Position numbers and translations under genes: made by a program. DNA of 64,000 nt from assembly GCF_004345645.1 (NCBI RefSeq), contig NZ_SLWS01000003.1:744001-808000 (forward strand), in the 5' to 3' direction. The stretch is from Actinocrispum wychmicini (GTDB lineage Bacteria; Actinomycetota; Actinomycetes; Mycobacteriales; Pseudonocardiaceae). Position 1 is the stretch's first letter. Each line of letters starts with the position of its first letter. This document shows, piece by piece, positions 43,801 to 51,272 of this stretch. The notes beneath the pieces were generated by a model. It did no database searches. It was not told where the DNA came from and worked only from the letters and a program-made list of their open reading frames with translations.

Positions 43801-43982
43801 ACTACCTGCGCGGATTCCAGCCGACGATGTCGTCCGCACGCGTCCGGCAGGTCGCCACAGACGCCGACAGGTCGGCGTACGACGACGCTGTGTCGTCCTA
43901 CGCCGACCTGCCCACTTCGGAACTTCGGGACGCGGCTCTGGCTCTGCTCCAGGACCGCGGTCAGTTGACCGCCGTGCGGTGA
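40884..43982 (+). CDS. BTAD/NB-ARC/TPR transcriptional regulator (AfsR-like)
   Basis: A 1032-residue multidomain regulator. An OmpR-type winged helix spans residues about 1-90, and a bacterial transcriptional activation domain about 95-245 (ALTRYDTYRRELRDDLGTDPGAELQALQQQ split at its end). An NB-ARC/STAND ATPase has Walker A GPGGLGKT near residue 277 and Walker B LLVLDNCEHV near 347. The remainder is TPR-like helical repeats. Such proteins integrate ATP-dependent oligomerisation with DNA binding and often control secondary metabolism. It is coupled to the MFS gene upstream. No biosynthetic cluster is visible nearby, so the target may be the pump or the convergent ABC exporter. Confidence 0.9.
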   Translation: MTIELTFLPGVAYQGRDVTAPRLRHLLALLADDLGRGCSTGMLVDGLWPDDQPDNPTKAVQILVSRARTLLGSDVIASTATGYRLTLAEDEVDVAAVLLKASSSSKHLRAGDYPAAIADAEAGLTLYEGAETSDSDDPVATLRADRARTHQSLIRTRAVALSRLGRHADAIGPLTELFDERPRDEELLAELLRSEAATNGPSAALTRYDTYRRELRDDLGTDPGAELQALQQQFLQSDRPTARHGVAHEPNQLLGRADDIAAITALLRTSRVASIIGPGGLGKTRLAHAVSRQAEQRSVHFVPLAGVTSDADVAAEVSAAVGASTVTHPGMAADTVAGIANALGTALLVLDNCEHVIQGAADLTRALVSMTRDVRILTTSRAPLGLSSESIYHLPELTLATTVELFEQRARAARPGVELPTDVVTELCRHLDGLPLAVELAAARVRTMSVAEIARRLDDRFALLRGGSRDAPQRHRTLHAVVDWSWNLLDAPARTAMRALAIFPGGFTAQAAEHMVADAVDTIEHLVDQSLLKVTETPVGTRLAMLETVREFCQASGDNEPLVTEFLAWAKDFGVAYHQAVFGPEPFAEAMRVRADQDNLVHALRLALDRDDRPTVAATTAVLAALWTLDSNYSRISALIRDTAWALSHYRPEPDLVEVTRTALTLSGGTAFLIRDSGPVRALVALRRLPPAPPDTFVRAAAIVLQARTPQAILALSDSPEPLIAGIANALASYGWEKELDHGNALKAARRMLDLFENTTIVWMRVLGHSRIAELSLQLELGEDTRDHLLAALRGMKPWADPIGIHSGLVLANLLLGDIDEAERWLARATTEESEEGYGVRTFHFGAQAEILLARGDVEAGLRLWRRTNEVKFGETWIYTFEPLAFDPWMLEIEATTVVAHVHHGRLDLIEDLIAGVSEKLTVMLTNQGTRLPLSVMELPVCGALLLALGLADIRRGHTAFGVRLVALAERCHYLRGFQPTMSSARVRQVATDADRSAYDDAVSSYADLPTSELRDAALALLQDRGQLTAVR

Positions 43983-44737
43983 AACGCGCGCCTCGCCCAC
44001 GCGTACCCGCCCGCGGCGATCACGACACACCAGACGACCGCGATGATGCCGTGGTTGCCGATCGGGGTCCCCATCAACAGGCCACGCAGGGTCTCGTTGA
44101 TCGGCGTGAACGGCTGGTACTCGGCGAACCAGCGAATCACGCCGGGCAGTGAGTCGGTGGGCACGAAACCGCTGCCCAGCATCGGCAGGAACGTGAACGG
44201 CATCGGCAGGTTGCTCGCCGACTCGATGGTCTTCGCCCCCGCGCCCATCCCCGCCGCCAGCCACGTCAACGCGAGGGTCAGCAGAGCGAGGATACCGAGC
44301 GCCGCCAACCAGTCGCCGAAACCCGCGTTCGGGCGGAACCCCATCAGCAACGCGGCCCCGATCACCAGGACAAGAGTCAGCATCGTCTGGATGAAACTGC
44401 CGATGACCTGTCCGGTCAGCACCGCGTTCCGGGAGATCGCCATTGTTCGGAACCGGTTGATGATTCCCTCGGTCATGTCGCTGGCCACGCTGACCGCGGT
44501 CGCCACGCTCCCCGAAGTCGCCGTGATCAGAAGAATGGCCGGCGCGACATAGTTGATGTAGTCGGTGTGATTGATACCGGCACTCAGCGCGTTGCCGAAA
44601 ATACCGACGAAGAGCAACAGAATGATGATCGGCATGAGCAACGTGGACAGCGCCAGTGACGGATAGCGCAGCGAGTGCAAAAGGTTCCGCCGCAGCATGG
44701 TCATCGAGTCGCGCACGGCATAGGACTGAGTGGTCAC
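43961..44737 (-). CDS. ABC-2 exporter permease (DrrB-like)
   Basis: A 258-residue membrane protein with six hydrophobic segments and the coupling-helix pattern VASDMTEGIINRFRTMAISR. The start is GTG at 44737 and overlaps the ATPase stop (GTGA). It pairs with the ATPase upstream to form a DrrAB-type exporter. The 3' end overlaps the convergent BTAD regulator gene by 22 bases. The substrate is unknown. Confidence 0.9.
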   Translation of the reverse strand: MTTQSYAVRDSMTMLRRNLLHSLRYPSLALSTLLMPIIILLLFVGIFGNALSAGINHTDYINYVAPAILLITATSGSVATAVSVASDMTEGIINRFRTMAISRNAVLTGQVIGSFIQTMLTLVLVIGAALLMGFRPNAGFGDWLAALGILALLTLALTWLAAGMGAGAKTIESASNLPMPFTFLPMLGSGFVPTDSLPGVIRWFAEYQPFTPINETLRGLLMGTPIGNHGIIAVVWCVVIAAGGYAWARRAFHRTAVN

Positions 44738-45690
44738 TGGATTTCCGCCTTCTGGTTGGTGTTGCCGGTGAGCGCGAAGAACACGTCGTCCAGGTCCGGG
44801 GTGTGCACGGACAGGTCCTCGACCTCGATGGTCGCGTCGTCCAACCGGTCGATCAGGGAACGCAGGGCGCGGACACTGCCGTCCGTCGGCACCTGCAAGG
44901 TCAGCTTGTCGTCGTCCCGCCGCACGTCACCGAGGGTGTACGCGGCCGACTCCAGGCCACGCGGATCAGCGAACTTCAGCAGGACATGCCCACCGGGAAC
45001 GAGCCGCTTGAGCTCCTCCGCGGTGCCCTCGGCGACCAGCTTCCCGCCGTCCAGAACGGCGATCCGGTCGGCCAACTGGTCGGCCTCCTCCAGATACTGG
45101 GTGGTCAGGAAGATCGTGACGCCGCCGGCGACCAGCTCCCGGATGATCTGCCACATCGTGCGCCGGCTGCGCGGGTCCAGACCCGTGGTCGGCTCGTCCA
45201 GGAAGATCACCTTCGGGCTGCCGACCAACGTCATCGCCAGGTCCAGCCGACGCCGCATCCCGCCGGAATAGGTGGCCGGCGTGCGGCGAGCCGCGTCCAC
45301 CAGATCGAACTGCTCCAGCAACTGCGCCGTCCGCCGCTTTCCGTCCCGCCGGGAAAGGTGGTTCAGGTCGGCCATCAGCATCAGGTTCTCCTCACCGGTG
45401 AGCAGTTTGTCCACCGCGGAGAACTGGCCGGTCATCCCGATGACCCGACGGATGTCGTTCGCGTTCCGCGCCAGATCGTGGCCGACGATCCGGGCCTGCC
45501 CGGCGTCCGCGCTGATCAGCGTCGAAAGAATGTGCACGGTCGTGGTCTTGCCCGCGCCGTTCGGGCCGAGCATGGAGAAAATCGTGCCGGCCGGAACCGT
45601 CACGTCGATTCCGTCGAGAACAACCTTCTTGCCGAAGGATTTCCGCAGACCGGTCGCCACAATCGCCGGTTCTGTCAGGGTGGTGGTCAT
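44734..45690 (-). CDS. ABC exporter ATPase (DrrA-like)
   Basis: A 318-residue nucleotide-binding subunit. Walker A is GPNGAGKTT, the signature is YSGGMRRRLDLAM, Walker B is VIFLDEPTTGLD, with the DrrA-type C-terminal extension. It is similar in layout to the exporter at 4.4-6.1 kb, but the two permeases are clearly different proteins. Upstream is a G/C stem (45748-45773), so it is the first gene of a two-gene operon. It drives export of an unidentified hydrophobic compound. Confidence 0.92.
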   Translation of the reverse strand: MTTTLTEPAIVATGLRKSFGKKVVLDGIDVTVPAGTIFSMLGPNGAGKTTTVHILSTLISADAGQARIVGHDLARNANDIRRVIGMTGQFSAVDKLLTGEENLMLMADLNHLSRRDGKRRTAQLLEQFDLVDAARRTPATYSGGMRRRLDLAMTLVGSPKVIFLDEPTTGLDPRSRRTMWQIIRELVAGGVTIFLTTQYLEEADQLADRIAVLDGGKLVAEGTAEELKRLVPGGHVLLKFADPRGLESAAYTLGDVRRDDDKLTLQVPTDGSVRALRSLIDRLDDATIEVEDLSVHTPDLDDVFFALTGNTNQKAEIQ

Positions 45691-45747
45691 GCCCCCTCAT
45701 TTCGTTCGGGTGGTCGGTGATGACCACGCCGATGAGAGTGCACGCCC

Positions 45748-45773
45748 CCGGCTTTAACCCGGTTTCAAGCCGG
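45748..45773. terminator. CCGGCTT/AAGCCGG hairpin
   Basis: A 7-bp stem (45748-45754 with 45767-45773) and a 12-base loop lie between the DUF2007 stop and the ABC operon start. It could terminate the small upstream gene or act in the ABC leader. Confidence 0.4.
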
Positions 45774-45785
45774 CATCAGCCGCGC

Positions 45786-46004
45786 TCAGGCGGTTTCAAC
45801 GGCCACGCCCGCCTCGGTGAGCAGCTCGCGGGCATCGTCGTACCGGTCCTCGGCGACCAGGAGCCGGTTGGTCACCGCGCTGATCGACCCGTCGATGACG
45901 CTCATGTGCGAGTCGGCCACCGAGTGGGCGATCTTGGCGTCCGTCAGCACGGACGCGGCGAACGAGATCAGGACGGGATCGTTGGAGCGCAGCAGCTCGA
46001 CCAT
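45786..46004 (-). CDS. DUF2007-family putative signal-transducing protein
   Basis: A 72-residue protein beginning MVELLRSNDPVLISFAASVLTDAKI, with LVAEDRYDDARELLTEAG at the end, as in the ferredoxin-like-fold DUF2007 family. The family is thought to bind ligands and regulate partners; no function is established. I chose the ATG at 46004 because homologues start there; longer in-frame starts (46031, 46142) precede non-conserved sequence. It lies in the same direction as the ABC exporter downstream. Confidence 0.75.
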   Translation of the reverse strand: MVELLRSNDPVLISFAASVLTDAKIAHSVADSHMSVIDGSISAVTNRLLVAEDRYDDARELLTEAGVAVETA

Positions 46005-46242
46005 GGCGCCAGGATAACCGGCCTGGGCCATGGTGCTCGTCGACTCCGCCCCCGGCCGCGCCGACTTTGCCTCTTGCTCGATCCCTGCCGTCCGAAGCGG
46101 GGGTATTTTCGTCACTATGTAATTAACTGTCTTCGTAGTCATAAATTCAGTCTCAGTTGTAAGTTACCCTCGGGTACGTAGTGACGTGACTCACCGATGG
46201 ACGTATAACATGTTCTATTCCCTCAACGGTGAGGACCTTCAC
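46005..46242. other. AT-rich intergenic region upstream of cholesterol oxidase
   Basis: The 238 bases hold an AT-rich island (about 46090-46220), unusual for this genome. It includes a dyad GTTACCC-tc-GGGTACG at 46161-46176 and TATAAC at 46204-46209 that could be a -10 element. It probably carries the oxidase promoter. Confidence 0.45.
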
Positions 46243-47865
46243 ATGAGTGAAAACACCCTGCCTAGCAACACTTTCAGCTCGGTGTCCCGCCGGGCATTCA
46301 TCGCTGGAACTGGTTCTATCCTTGGCGCTCTGGCGCTCCCCGGCCGGGCCGCCGCCACTCCCCCGGCACTCGAGTCCGGCGCCCACGTCCCCGCCCTGGT
46401 GATCGGCACCGGATACGGCGGATCAGTCGCCGCGCTCCGGCTCGCCCAGGCGGGTGTCGACGTGCAGATGGTCGAGATGGGCATGGCCTGGGACACGCCG
46501 GGCACCGACGGCAAGATCTTCGCCAACACCACCAGCCCGGACTACCGCTCGTACTGGTTGCGCACCAGGACGAAACAGCCGATCAGCAACTTCCTCGGCT
46601 TCCCCATCGACAAGGACGTCCCGCGCTACACCGGCATCCTCGACGCCGAGCAGTTCAGCGGCATCATCGTCTACCAGGGACGTGGTGTCGGCGGCGGGTC
46701 GCTCGTCAACGGCGGCATGGCCGTCACGCCCAAACGCGAGAACTTCCCCGGCATCCTGCCGACCGTCAATCCAGACGAGATGTATGGCACGTACTACCCG
46801 AGGGCCAACGCGGGCCTCGGCGTGAACTTCGTGGACCAGGCCTGGTGGGAGACCGTCGACTGCTACCAGTTCGCCCGGGTCGGCCGCAAACAGGCGCAAC
46901 GGTCCGGTTTCCCGTTCGTGTTCGTGCCCAACGTGTACGACATGGACTACATGAAACAGGAGTCCGCCGGCACCGTCCCGAAGTCGGCTGTGGCCGGCGA
47001 ACTGTTGTACGGCAACAACTACGGCAAGAAGTCCCTGCAGAAGACCTATCTGGCGCAGGCGAAGGCGACCGGCCGGGTCACCATCTCCGCCATGCACAAG
47101 GTGACCTCGGTCGCGCCGGCGCCCGGCGGCGGCTTCACCGTCCTCATCGACCAGATCACCACCAACGGCGACCCGATCACCACCAAGTCCGTCACCGCGG
47201 ACAAGGTGTTCTTCGCCGCCGGCAGCGTCGGCACGAGCAAGCTGCTGACCAAGCTGAAGGCCACCGGCGCGTTGCCGAACCTGAACGGCGAGGTCGGCAA
47301 AGGCTGGGGCGACAACGGGAACGTGATGTGCGGCCGCGCCAACCACATCTGGGACCCGACCGGCTCGGTCCAGGCGTCCATCCCCACCGCCGGCATCGAC
47401 AACTGGACCAACGGCGGCGTGTTCGCCGAGGTCGCGCCGCTGCCGACCGGGATCGAGACGTGGGCGTCGTTCTACCTGTCCATCACCAAGACCCCCAACC
47501 GCGGCCAGTTCTCCTGGAACGCGAGCACCGGCCAGGTCGACCTGAACTGGCAGACCGCGTGGAAACAGCCGTCGATCGACGCGGCGAAGACGATCTTCGA
47601 CAAGATCAACGCGAAAGAGGGCACGATCTACCGGACCGATCTCTTCGGCGTGTACAAGGTGTGGGGCGACCACCTGACGTACCACCCGCTCGGCGGCGCG
47701 ATCCTGGACAGGGCCACCGACAACTATGGCCGCCTGCAAGGGTATTCCGGCCTGTACGTGATCGACGGGTCGCTGATTCCCGGCAGCACCACCGTGAACC
47801 CGTTCGTCACCATCACCGCACTGGCCGAACGCAACATCGAGAACATCGTCGCCCGCGACCTGTGA
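46243..47865 (+). CDS. Cholesterol oxidase (GMC oxidoreductase, exported)
   Basis: A 540-residue flavoprotein that oxidises 3-beta-hydroxysterols to 4-en-3-ones with hydrogen peroxide release. A twin-arginine leader (SRRAFIAGTGS, residues about 13-23) directs export. The FAD motif GTGYGGSVAALRLAQAG lies near residue 53. Class-I cholesterol-oxidase catalytic residues are present in order: Glu in VFAEVAP (about 395), His in YHPLGG (about 480) and Asn in TTVNPF (about 518). The ATG at 46243 gives the Tat signal. It faces the CMD/AraC cluster, whose genes may act on related substrates. Confidence 0.93.
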   Translation: MSENTLPSNTFSSVSRRAFIAGTGSILGALALPGRAAATPPALESGAHVPALVIGTGYGGSVAALRLAQAGVDVQMVEMGMAWDTPGTDGKIFANTTSPDYRSYWLRTRTKQPISNFLGFPIDKDVPRYTGILDAEQFSGIIVYQGRGVGGGSLVNGGMAVTPKRENFPGILPTVNPDEMYGTYYPRANAGLGVNFVDQAWWETVDCYQFARVGRKQAQRSGFPFVFVPNVYDMDYMKQESAGTVPKSAVAGELLYGNNYGKKSLQKTYLAQAKATGRVTISAMHKVTSVAPAPGGGFTVLIDQITTNGDPITTKSVTADKVFFAAGSVGTSKLLTKLKATGALPNLNGEVGKGWGDNGNVMCGRANHIWDPTGSVQASIPTAGIDNWTNGGVFAEVAPLPTGIETWASFYLSITKTPNRGQFSWNASTGQVDLNWQTAWKQPSIDAAKTIFDKINAKEGTIYRTDLFGVYKVWGDHLTYHPLGGAILDRATDNYGRLQGYSGLYVIDGSLIPGSTTVNPFVTITALAERNIENIVARDL

Positions 47866-47889
47866 ACCGTAGGGCCGGCGCCGCCGGCC

Positions 47890-48369
47890 CTACATCTTCG
47901 GCAACACGCACACGGTGTCCAGGCCGAGAACGTGGTTGAGCCGGCCGAACGACAGCCACGAGCCGACGCACATGGTCAGCTCGACGATCTCCCGTTGGTC
48001 GTAGTGCGCCGCCATTCGGGCCCAGAACTCCTCGTCGATGCCGTGGTGGTCCACGGCGTAGCGCTCGGCGTATTCCGCGGCCAAGCGCGTACGGTCGTCG
48101 AACGCTTCTGTGGTGCGCCATTCGGTGACGGCGTCGGCGAACCCCTCCTCCACCTTCCGGCCGTCGCGTTCGGTCCGCCAGTCCAGGCAGAACGCGCACC
48201 CGTTGATCTGCGCGATCCGCAGCCGGGCCGCCTCGAACTCCCGCAGCCCCAACGTGGTGTGCTGGTACACGGCCAACGAGAGGCTCGCCGCGGCCACGCC
48301 GATGCCCGGGACCAGCTCGCCCCAGACGTACCCGATCGGGTCCTTGCCATCCGGGATGTCGATGTTCAT
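47890..48369 (-). CDS. Carboxymuconolactone decarboxylase/AhpD-like protein
   Basis: A 159-residue all-helical protein of the CMD/AhpD superfamily. NGCAFCLDWR holds the CxxC pair at the family position. In peroxidase-type members a His follows three residues after the second Cys, but here that position is Arg, so the proton-relay site is altered. Its ATG overlaps the stop of the DapB-like gene (ATGA). It is the last gene of the oxidative operon. It may reduce peroxides, including that from cholesterol oxidase, or act on a lactone; neither is proven. Confidence 0.82.
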   Translation of the reverse strand: MNIDIPDGKDPIGYVWGELVPGIGVAAASLSLAVYQHTTLGLREFEAARLRIAQINGCAFCLDWRTERDGRKVEEGFADAVTEWRTTEAFDDRTRLAAEYAERYAVDHHGIDEEFWARMAAHYDQREIVELTMCVGSWLSFGRLNHVLGLDTVCVLPKM

Positions 48370-49445
48370 CGCGCCCTCCTGCCGAGTCGGCCGACCGCCG
48401 GACGCAGCGGGACGTCCAGCGCGTCGTACAGTCCGGGTGGTTCGCCGGCGAGCCAGTCGATCGCGCCCACCAGCCGGCCCACAGCCGTCGCGTTCCCGCC
48501 CGCCGAGCGGTTCTCGCCCTCGTCGGTGGCTTCGACCGTGACCTCGATCCGCGGCCGGCCCTCGATGATCACCCGATGCGCCCCGTCACCGCTCGGCGGC
48601 GCCGGCCAGTCCGGCGCGCACGATGGGTGGATCCGGGTGACGTGTTCGATCACGATCCGTGGCTCGCCGTCGACGATGCCCTGCACCTCGAACCGGACGG
48701 CGCCCTGCGTGCCTCGCTCGAACTCCCCCATCGTCCGAGTGCTGACCGTGGCTTCGAGCGGGCGGCGGTCCATCGTCTCGCGTATGTCCTCGATGTCGAC
48801 GCCGAGCGCCCTGGCCATCAGCCGGATCTGCCCGCCCCACACCATGGTCGGCACGGCCGGCATCAGCATCGGCGGCTGGTAGTCCATCGGCTGACCCATG
48901 CCCACCAGGTAGCGCACCGAATCCGGTTGCTCATAGGTGGAGTAGTCGAAAATCTCCTGGCAGCGGATGGCGTCCACGGTCGTGCCCAGCCCGCTGATCA
49001 GCAACGGCAGGACGTCGTTGCCCCAGCCGGGATCCACCCCGGACACGAACAGCGAACCGCCGCCGTCGCGAATGGCCCCGAGCACGGGCTCCCGCAGCTC
49101 GGGGGGTGCGTTGCGGTGGTCGTAGAGCGGGTACATCGACGGTGTGACGACCACTGCCCCCGATCGGACCGCCCGGATCACGTCGGCCATCGCCGCGTCG
49201 AACCGGACGTCGCCGGATGCCGCGTACACCACGGCCCGTGGACTGGTGGCCAGCACCGCGTCGACGTCGTCGGTGGCCACGATCCCCAGTTCGTGGCCGA
49301 GATCGCCCAGGTCACCGGCGTCCCGGCCGACCTTGTCCGGACTGTGGACGATCACTCCGACGAGCTTCAGTGCCGGATGCGCCTCGACAGCGCGGATGGC
49401 CGCGCGCCCGACATTGCCCGTGCCCCAGACAACCGTGGCAATCAT
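48366..49445 (-). CDS. NAD(P)-dependent dehydrogenase, DapB/DAPDH-like
   Basis: A 359-residue Rossmann enzyme. VVWGTGNVGRAAIRAV is the cofactor motif, and VVYAASGDVRFD, VTPSMYPLYD and SGVDPGWGNDVLP follow. The layout resembles dihydrodipicolinate-reductase-like and 2,4-diaminopentanoate-dehydrogenase-like proteins found in steroid and aromatic catabolic clusters of actinobacteria. The substrate is unknown. A KstR2-like dyad (49458-49475) lies 13 bases upstream. It is coupled to the CMD gene. Confidence 0.85.
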   Translation of the reverse strand: MIATVVWGTGNVGRAAIRAVEAHPALKLVGVIVHSPDKVGRDAGDLGDLGHELGIVATDDVDAVLATSPRAVVYAASGDVRFDAAMADVIRAVRSGAVVVTPSMYPLYDHRNAPPELREPVLGAIRDGGGSLFVSGVDPGWGNDVLPLLISGLGTTVDAIRCQEIFDYSTYEQPDSVRYLVGMGQPMDYQPPMLMPAVPTMVWGGQIRLMARALGVDIEDIRETMDRRPLEATVSTRTMGEFERGTQGAVRFEVQGIVDGEPRIVIEHVTRIHPSCAPDWPAPPSGDGAHRVIIEGRPRIEVTVEATDEGENRSAGGNATAVGRLVGAIDWLAGEPPGLYDALDVPLRPAVGRLGRRAR

Positions 49446-49457
49446 GACGGCCAGCCT

Positions 49458-49475
49458 AACAAACGCTTGGTTGTT
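49458..49475. promoter_or_regulatory. KstR2/TetR-like dyad
   Basis: AACAAACGCTTGGTTGTT carries AACAA/TTGTT arms and matches the published KstR2 consensus AnCAAGnnCTTGnT with one mismatch. It lies between the truncated ALDH gene and the DapB-like gene. Steroid-type repression of the downstream pair would fit the nearby cholesterol oxidase; other TetR regulators use similar sites. Confidence 0.5.
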
Positions 49476-49508
49476 CCTCGACCGTCCGAGTGGACCATCC
49501 GTCGCGGG

Positions 49509-50429
49509 TCAACGACAACGCTCGCAGGCCAACACCGTCGGCTCGACGAAGTAGCCCGGCCGGTCCGGCCGGCCGCCGCCGGTGACCAGCCGCGCGCCCT
49601 GTTTTCGGGCTTCGGCGACGTAGTTCAGCACCTCCTCCCGCTGGGTCGCGTTGATCAACGGCCCCATGGTGGTCCTGGGGTCGAGGGGGTCACCGAGCAC
49701 CTGCGCGTCCGCCGCGGCGACGAGTTCGTCCAGGACGTCCGCCCGGCACGACCGATGGACCAGGACTCCGTGCGTGAACAGCTCGCCCGGCGCGGCGGAG
49801 TGCACGATCGGCGCCGGGGCGGCCGCGATCTCCTCGACCCGGTCGATGCCGGGGTGGCCAAGCCGGTCCACACTGGGGACGACGTTGACCACCCCGGGCG
49901 GGAGGCCCGCCTCCTCGACCAGCCAGGCCAGATGCAGGGCCGGCAGCGGAGCGTCCATGGGCGGTTGGACGACCACCGCGCTGCCCGCGGCCAGCGCCGG
50001 CGCGATTCGGCGGACAGTGACCAGAGCCGGGGCGGCCGACCCATGGACCGCCCCGACCACCTCCCGCCTGGTGCCCGCGCGCGGATGCCGGAGAACCACC
50101 GGGTTGTCCATTGCGGACAGTCTCGCGATCGGCGTGCCGGTGTCCAGGGCCGCCAGCCGGGTGAGCAGCGACGCGTCGCGTTCCACCAGGTCGACGAGGT
50201 GTTCCAGGAACCAGATCCGGTCCCCCACGGGCATCCGACCCCACTCACCGTCCACTTGGGACCTCGCGGCGGCGACGGCGTCGTCGACGTCCCGCGGGCC
50301 CGCGACGGCGATGTCGGCCAGGGGGCGTTCGGTCGCGGGGCTGACATCGACGATCGTCCCGCCCTGCCCCGCACGCCACTCCCCCGCGACGAACACCTCC
50401 GTGGTCAGCGGCGTTACTCGGGTCGCCAC
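49509..50429 (-). pseudogene. Degenerate, truncated aldehyde dehydrogenase
   Basis: The frame of 306 residues begins like a normal ALDH (FVAGEWRAG, SPATERPLADI, GRMPVGDRIWFLEHLVDLV). The cofactor-binding part is abbreviated after PPGVVNVVPS. Where the catalytic Cys motif (GQICTAGTR-type) should be, it reads GELFTHG, with no Cys. It resumes at NATQREEVLNYVAEARKQGARLVTGGGRPDRPGYFVEPTVLA only as flanking blocks and stops about 130 residues short of the usual 490. Activity is therefore not expected. Codon use is still normal, so either decay is recent or it is a retained pseudoenzyme. It overlaps the dioxygenase stop by 16 bases. Confidence 0.7.
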
Positions 50430-51190
50430 AGCGCGGGGACGGCCGGCGGCTCCCAGCCTTGTTGTGCTTGATGGCCCTGCAGGCAGACATACCCGCTGCC
50501 GTTGTACTTGACCCGGTCACCTGGCTTGTACGTGGTGCCGGGCGTCCAGGTCGTGCCGCCACCGGGTCCAGGCGGTCCCTGCTGGACGTCGAGGACGAAA
50601 TCGAACGCCGCTTCCTTGCTGCGTGGCGGCAAGTCGTGGACCGTCATCAGCAGGCGTGGGTCGAAATACGCGTCGGTGTTGTTGCGTGGCTCCCCGGGGA
50701 AGTACAGCTGGGTGGTGAGGATCGGCTTGTTCGGGGCCTGGACCTTCACGTGGATGTGCCGCGTCCGGCCCGGGTACAGGCCGGGGACGATGGTGGTCAA
50801 CGTGAACACGCCCTGGGCGTTGGTGAACTGGTGGCCGCGGAACGTGAAGCCCGAGTTGTCGTAGGCGCCGTTGTCGTCGGCCTGCCAGAAGTCCAGCAGG
50901 ACGTTGGCCAGGGGCTTGCACGCCAGTCCGAACACGTAACCGGTGAGGGTCAACGGTGTGCCCGGGGTGTTCGACGTCGCCAGCACGGTCCGTAGCGGGG
51001 AATTGGGCTTGAAGTAGGGGCCTTCGATCTGCGGCGGGGTCTCGTCGTCGCCGTCGTGGCACGACGGCGTCAGTGTCGGTGCCGCGCCCGCGGTCGCTCG
51101 GGCCAGGCCGAGTGCGGACGGCACCACGACCCCGGCGGCCAGGGCGGCGCGCAGCACAGTCTTGCGGCTGACATGTCCGGCGTCATCCAT
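50414..51190 (-). CDS. Secreted intradiol dioxygenase with C-terminal CBM5/12
   Basis: A 258-residue exported aromatic-ring-cleaving enzyme. An SRKTVLRAALAAG leader precedes an intradiol dioxygenase domain (about 45-205). The iron-ligand region GLYPGRTRHIHVKV supplies Tyr and two His, with a second Tyr expected nearby. After a Pro/Gly linker, TWTPGTTYKPGDRVKYNGSG to WRPE is a CBM5/12 chitin/cellulose-binding module. The same fusion is known from a Streptomyces aromatic dioxygenase (SACTE_2871) acting on lignin-related catechols at polysaccharide surfaces. An AraC regulator is directly upstream. Confidence 0.88.
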   Translation of the reverse strand: MDDAGHVSRKTVLRAALAAGVVVPSALGLARATAGAAPTLTPSCHDGDDETPPQIEGPYFKPNSPLRTVLATSNTPGTPLTLTGYVFGLACKPLANVLLDFWQADDNGAYDNSGFTFRGHQFTNAQGVFTLTTIVPGLYPGRTRHIHVKVQAPNKPILTTQLYFPGEPRNNTDAYFDPRLLMTVHDLPPRSKEAAFDFVLDVQQGPPGPGGGTTWTPGTTYKPGDRVKYNGSGYVCLQGHQAQQGWEPPAVPALWRPE

Positions 51191-51272
51191 GCCTGCTCCT
51201 TGTGGGTGCGTGGAGGATTAACCACGAACCTACGGACGGCGTGACGCAGCGGCGATGGACTCGATGCGGCTT

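Noticed and set aside
40884..45690. Secondary-metabolite gene cluster around the BTAD regulator and ABC exporter
   Set aside because: No polyketide, peptide-synthetase, terpene or tailoring core enzymes occur nearby.
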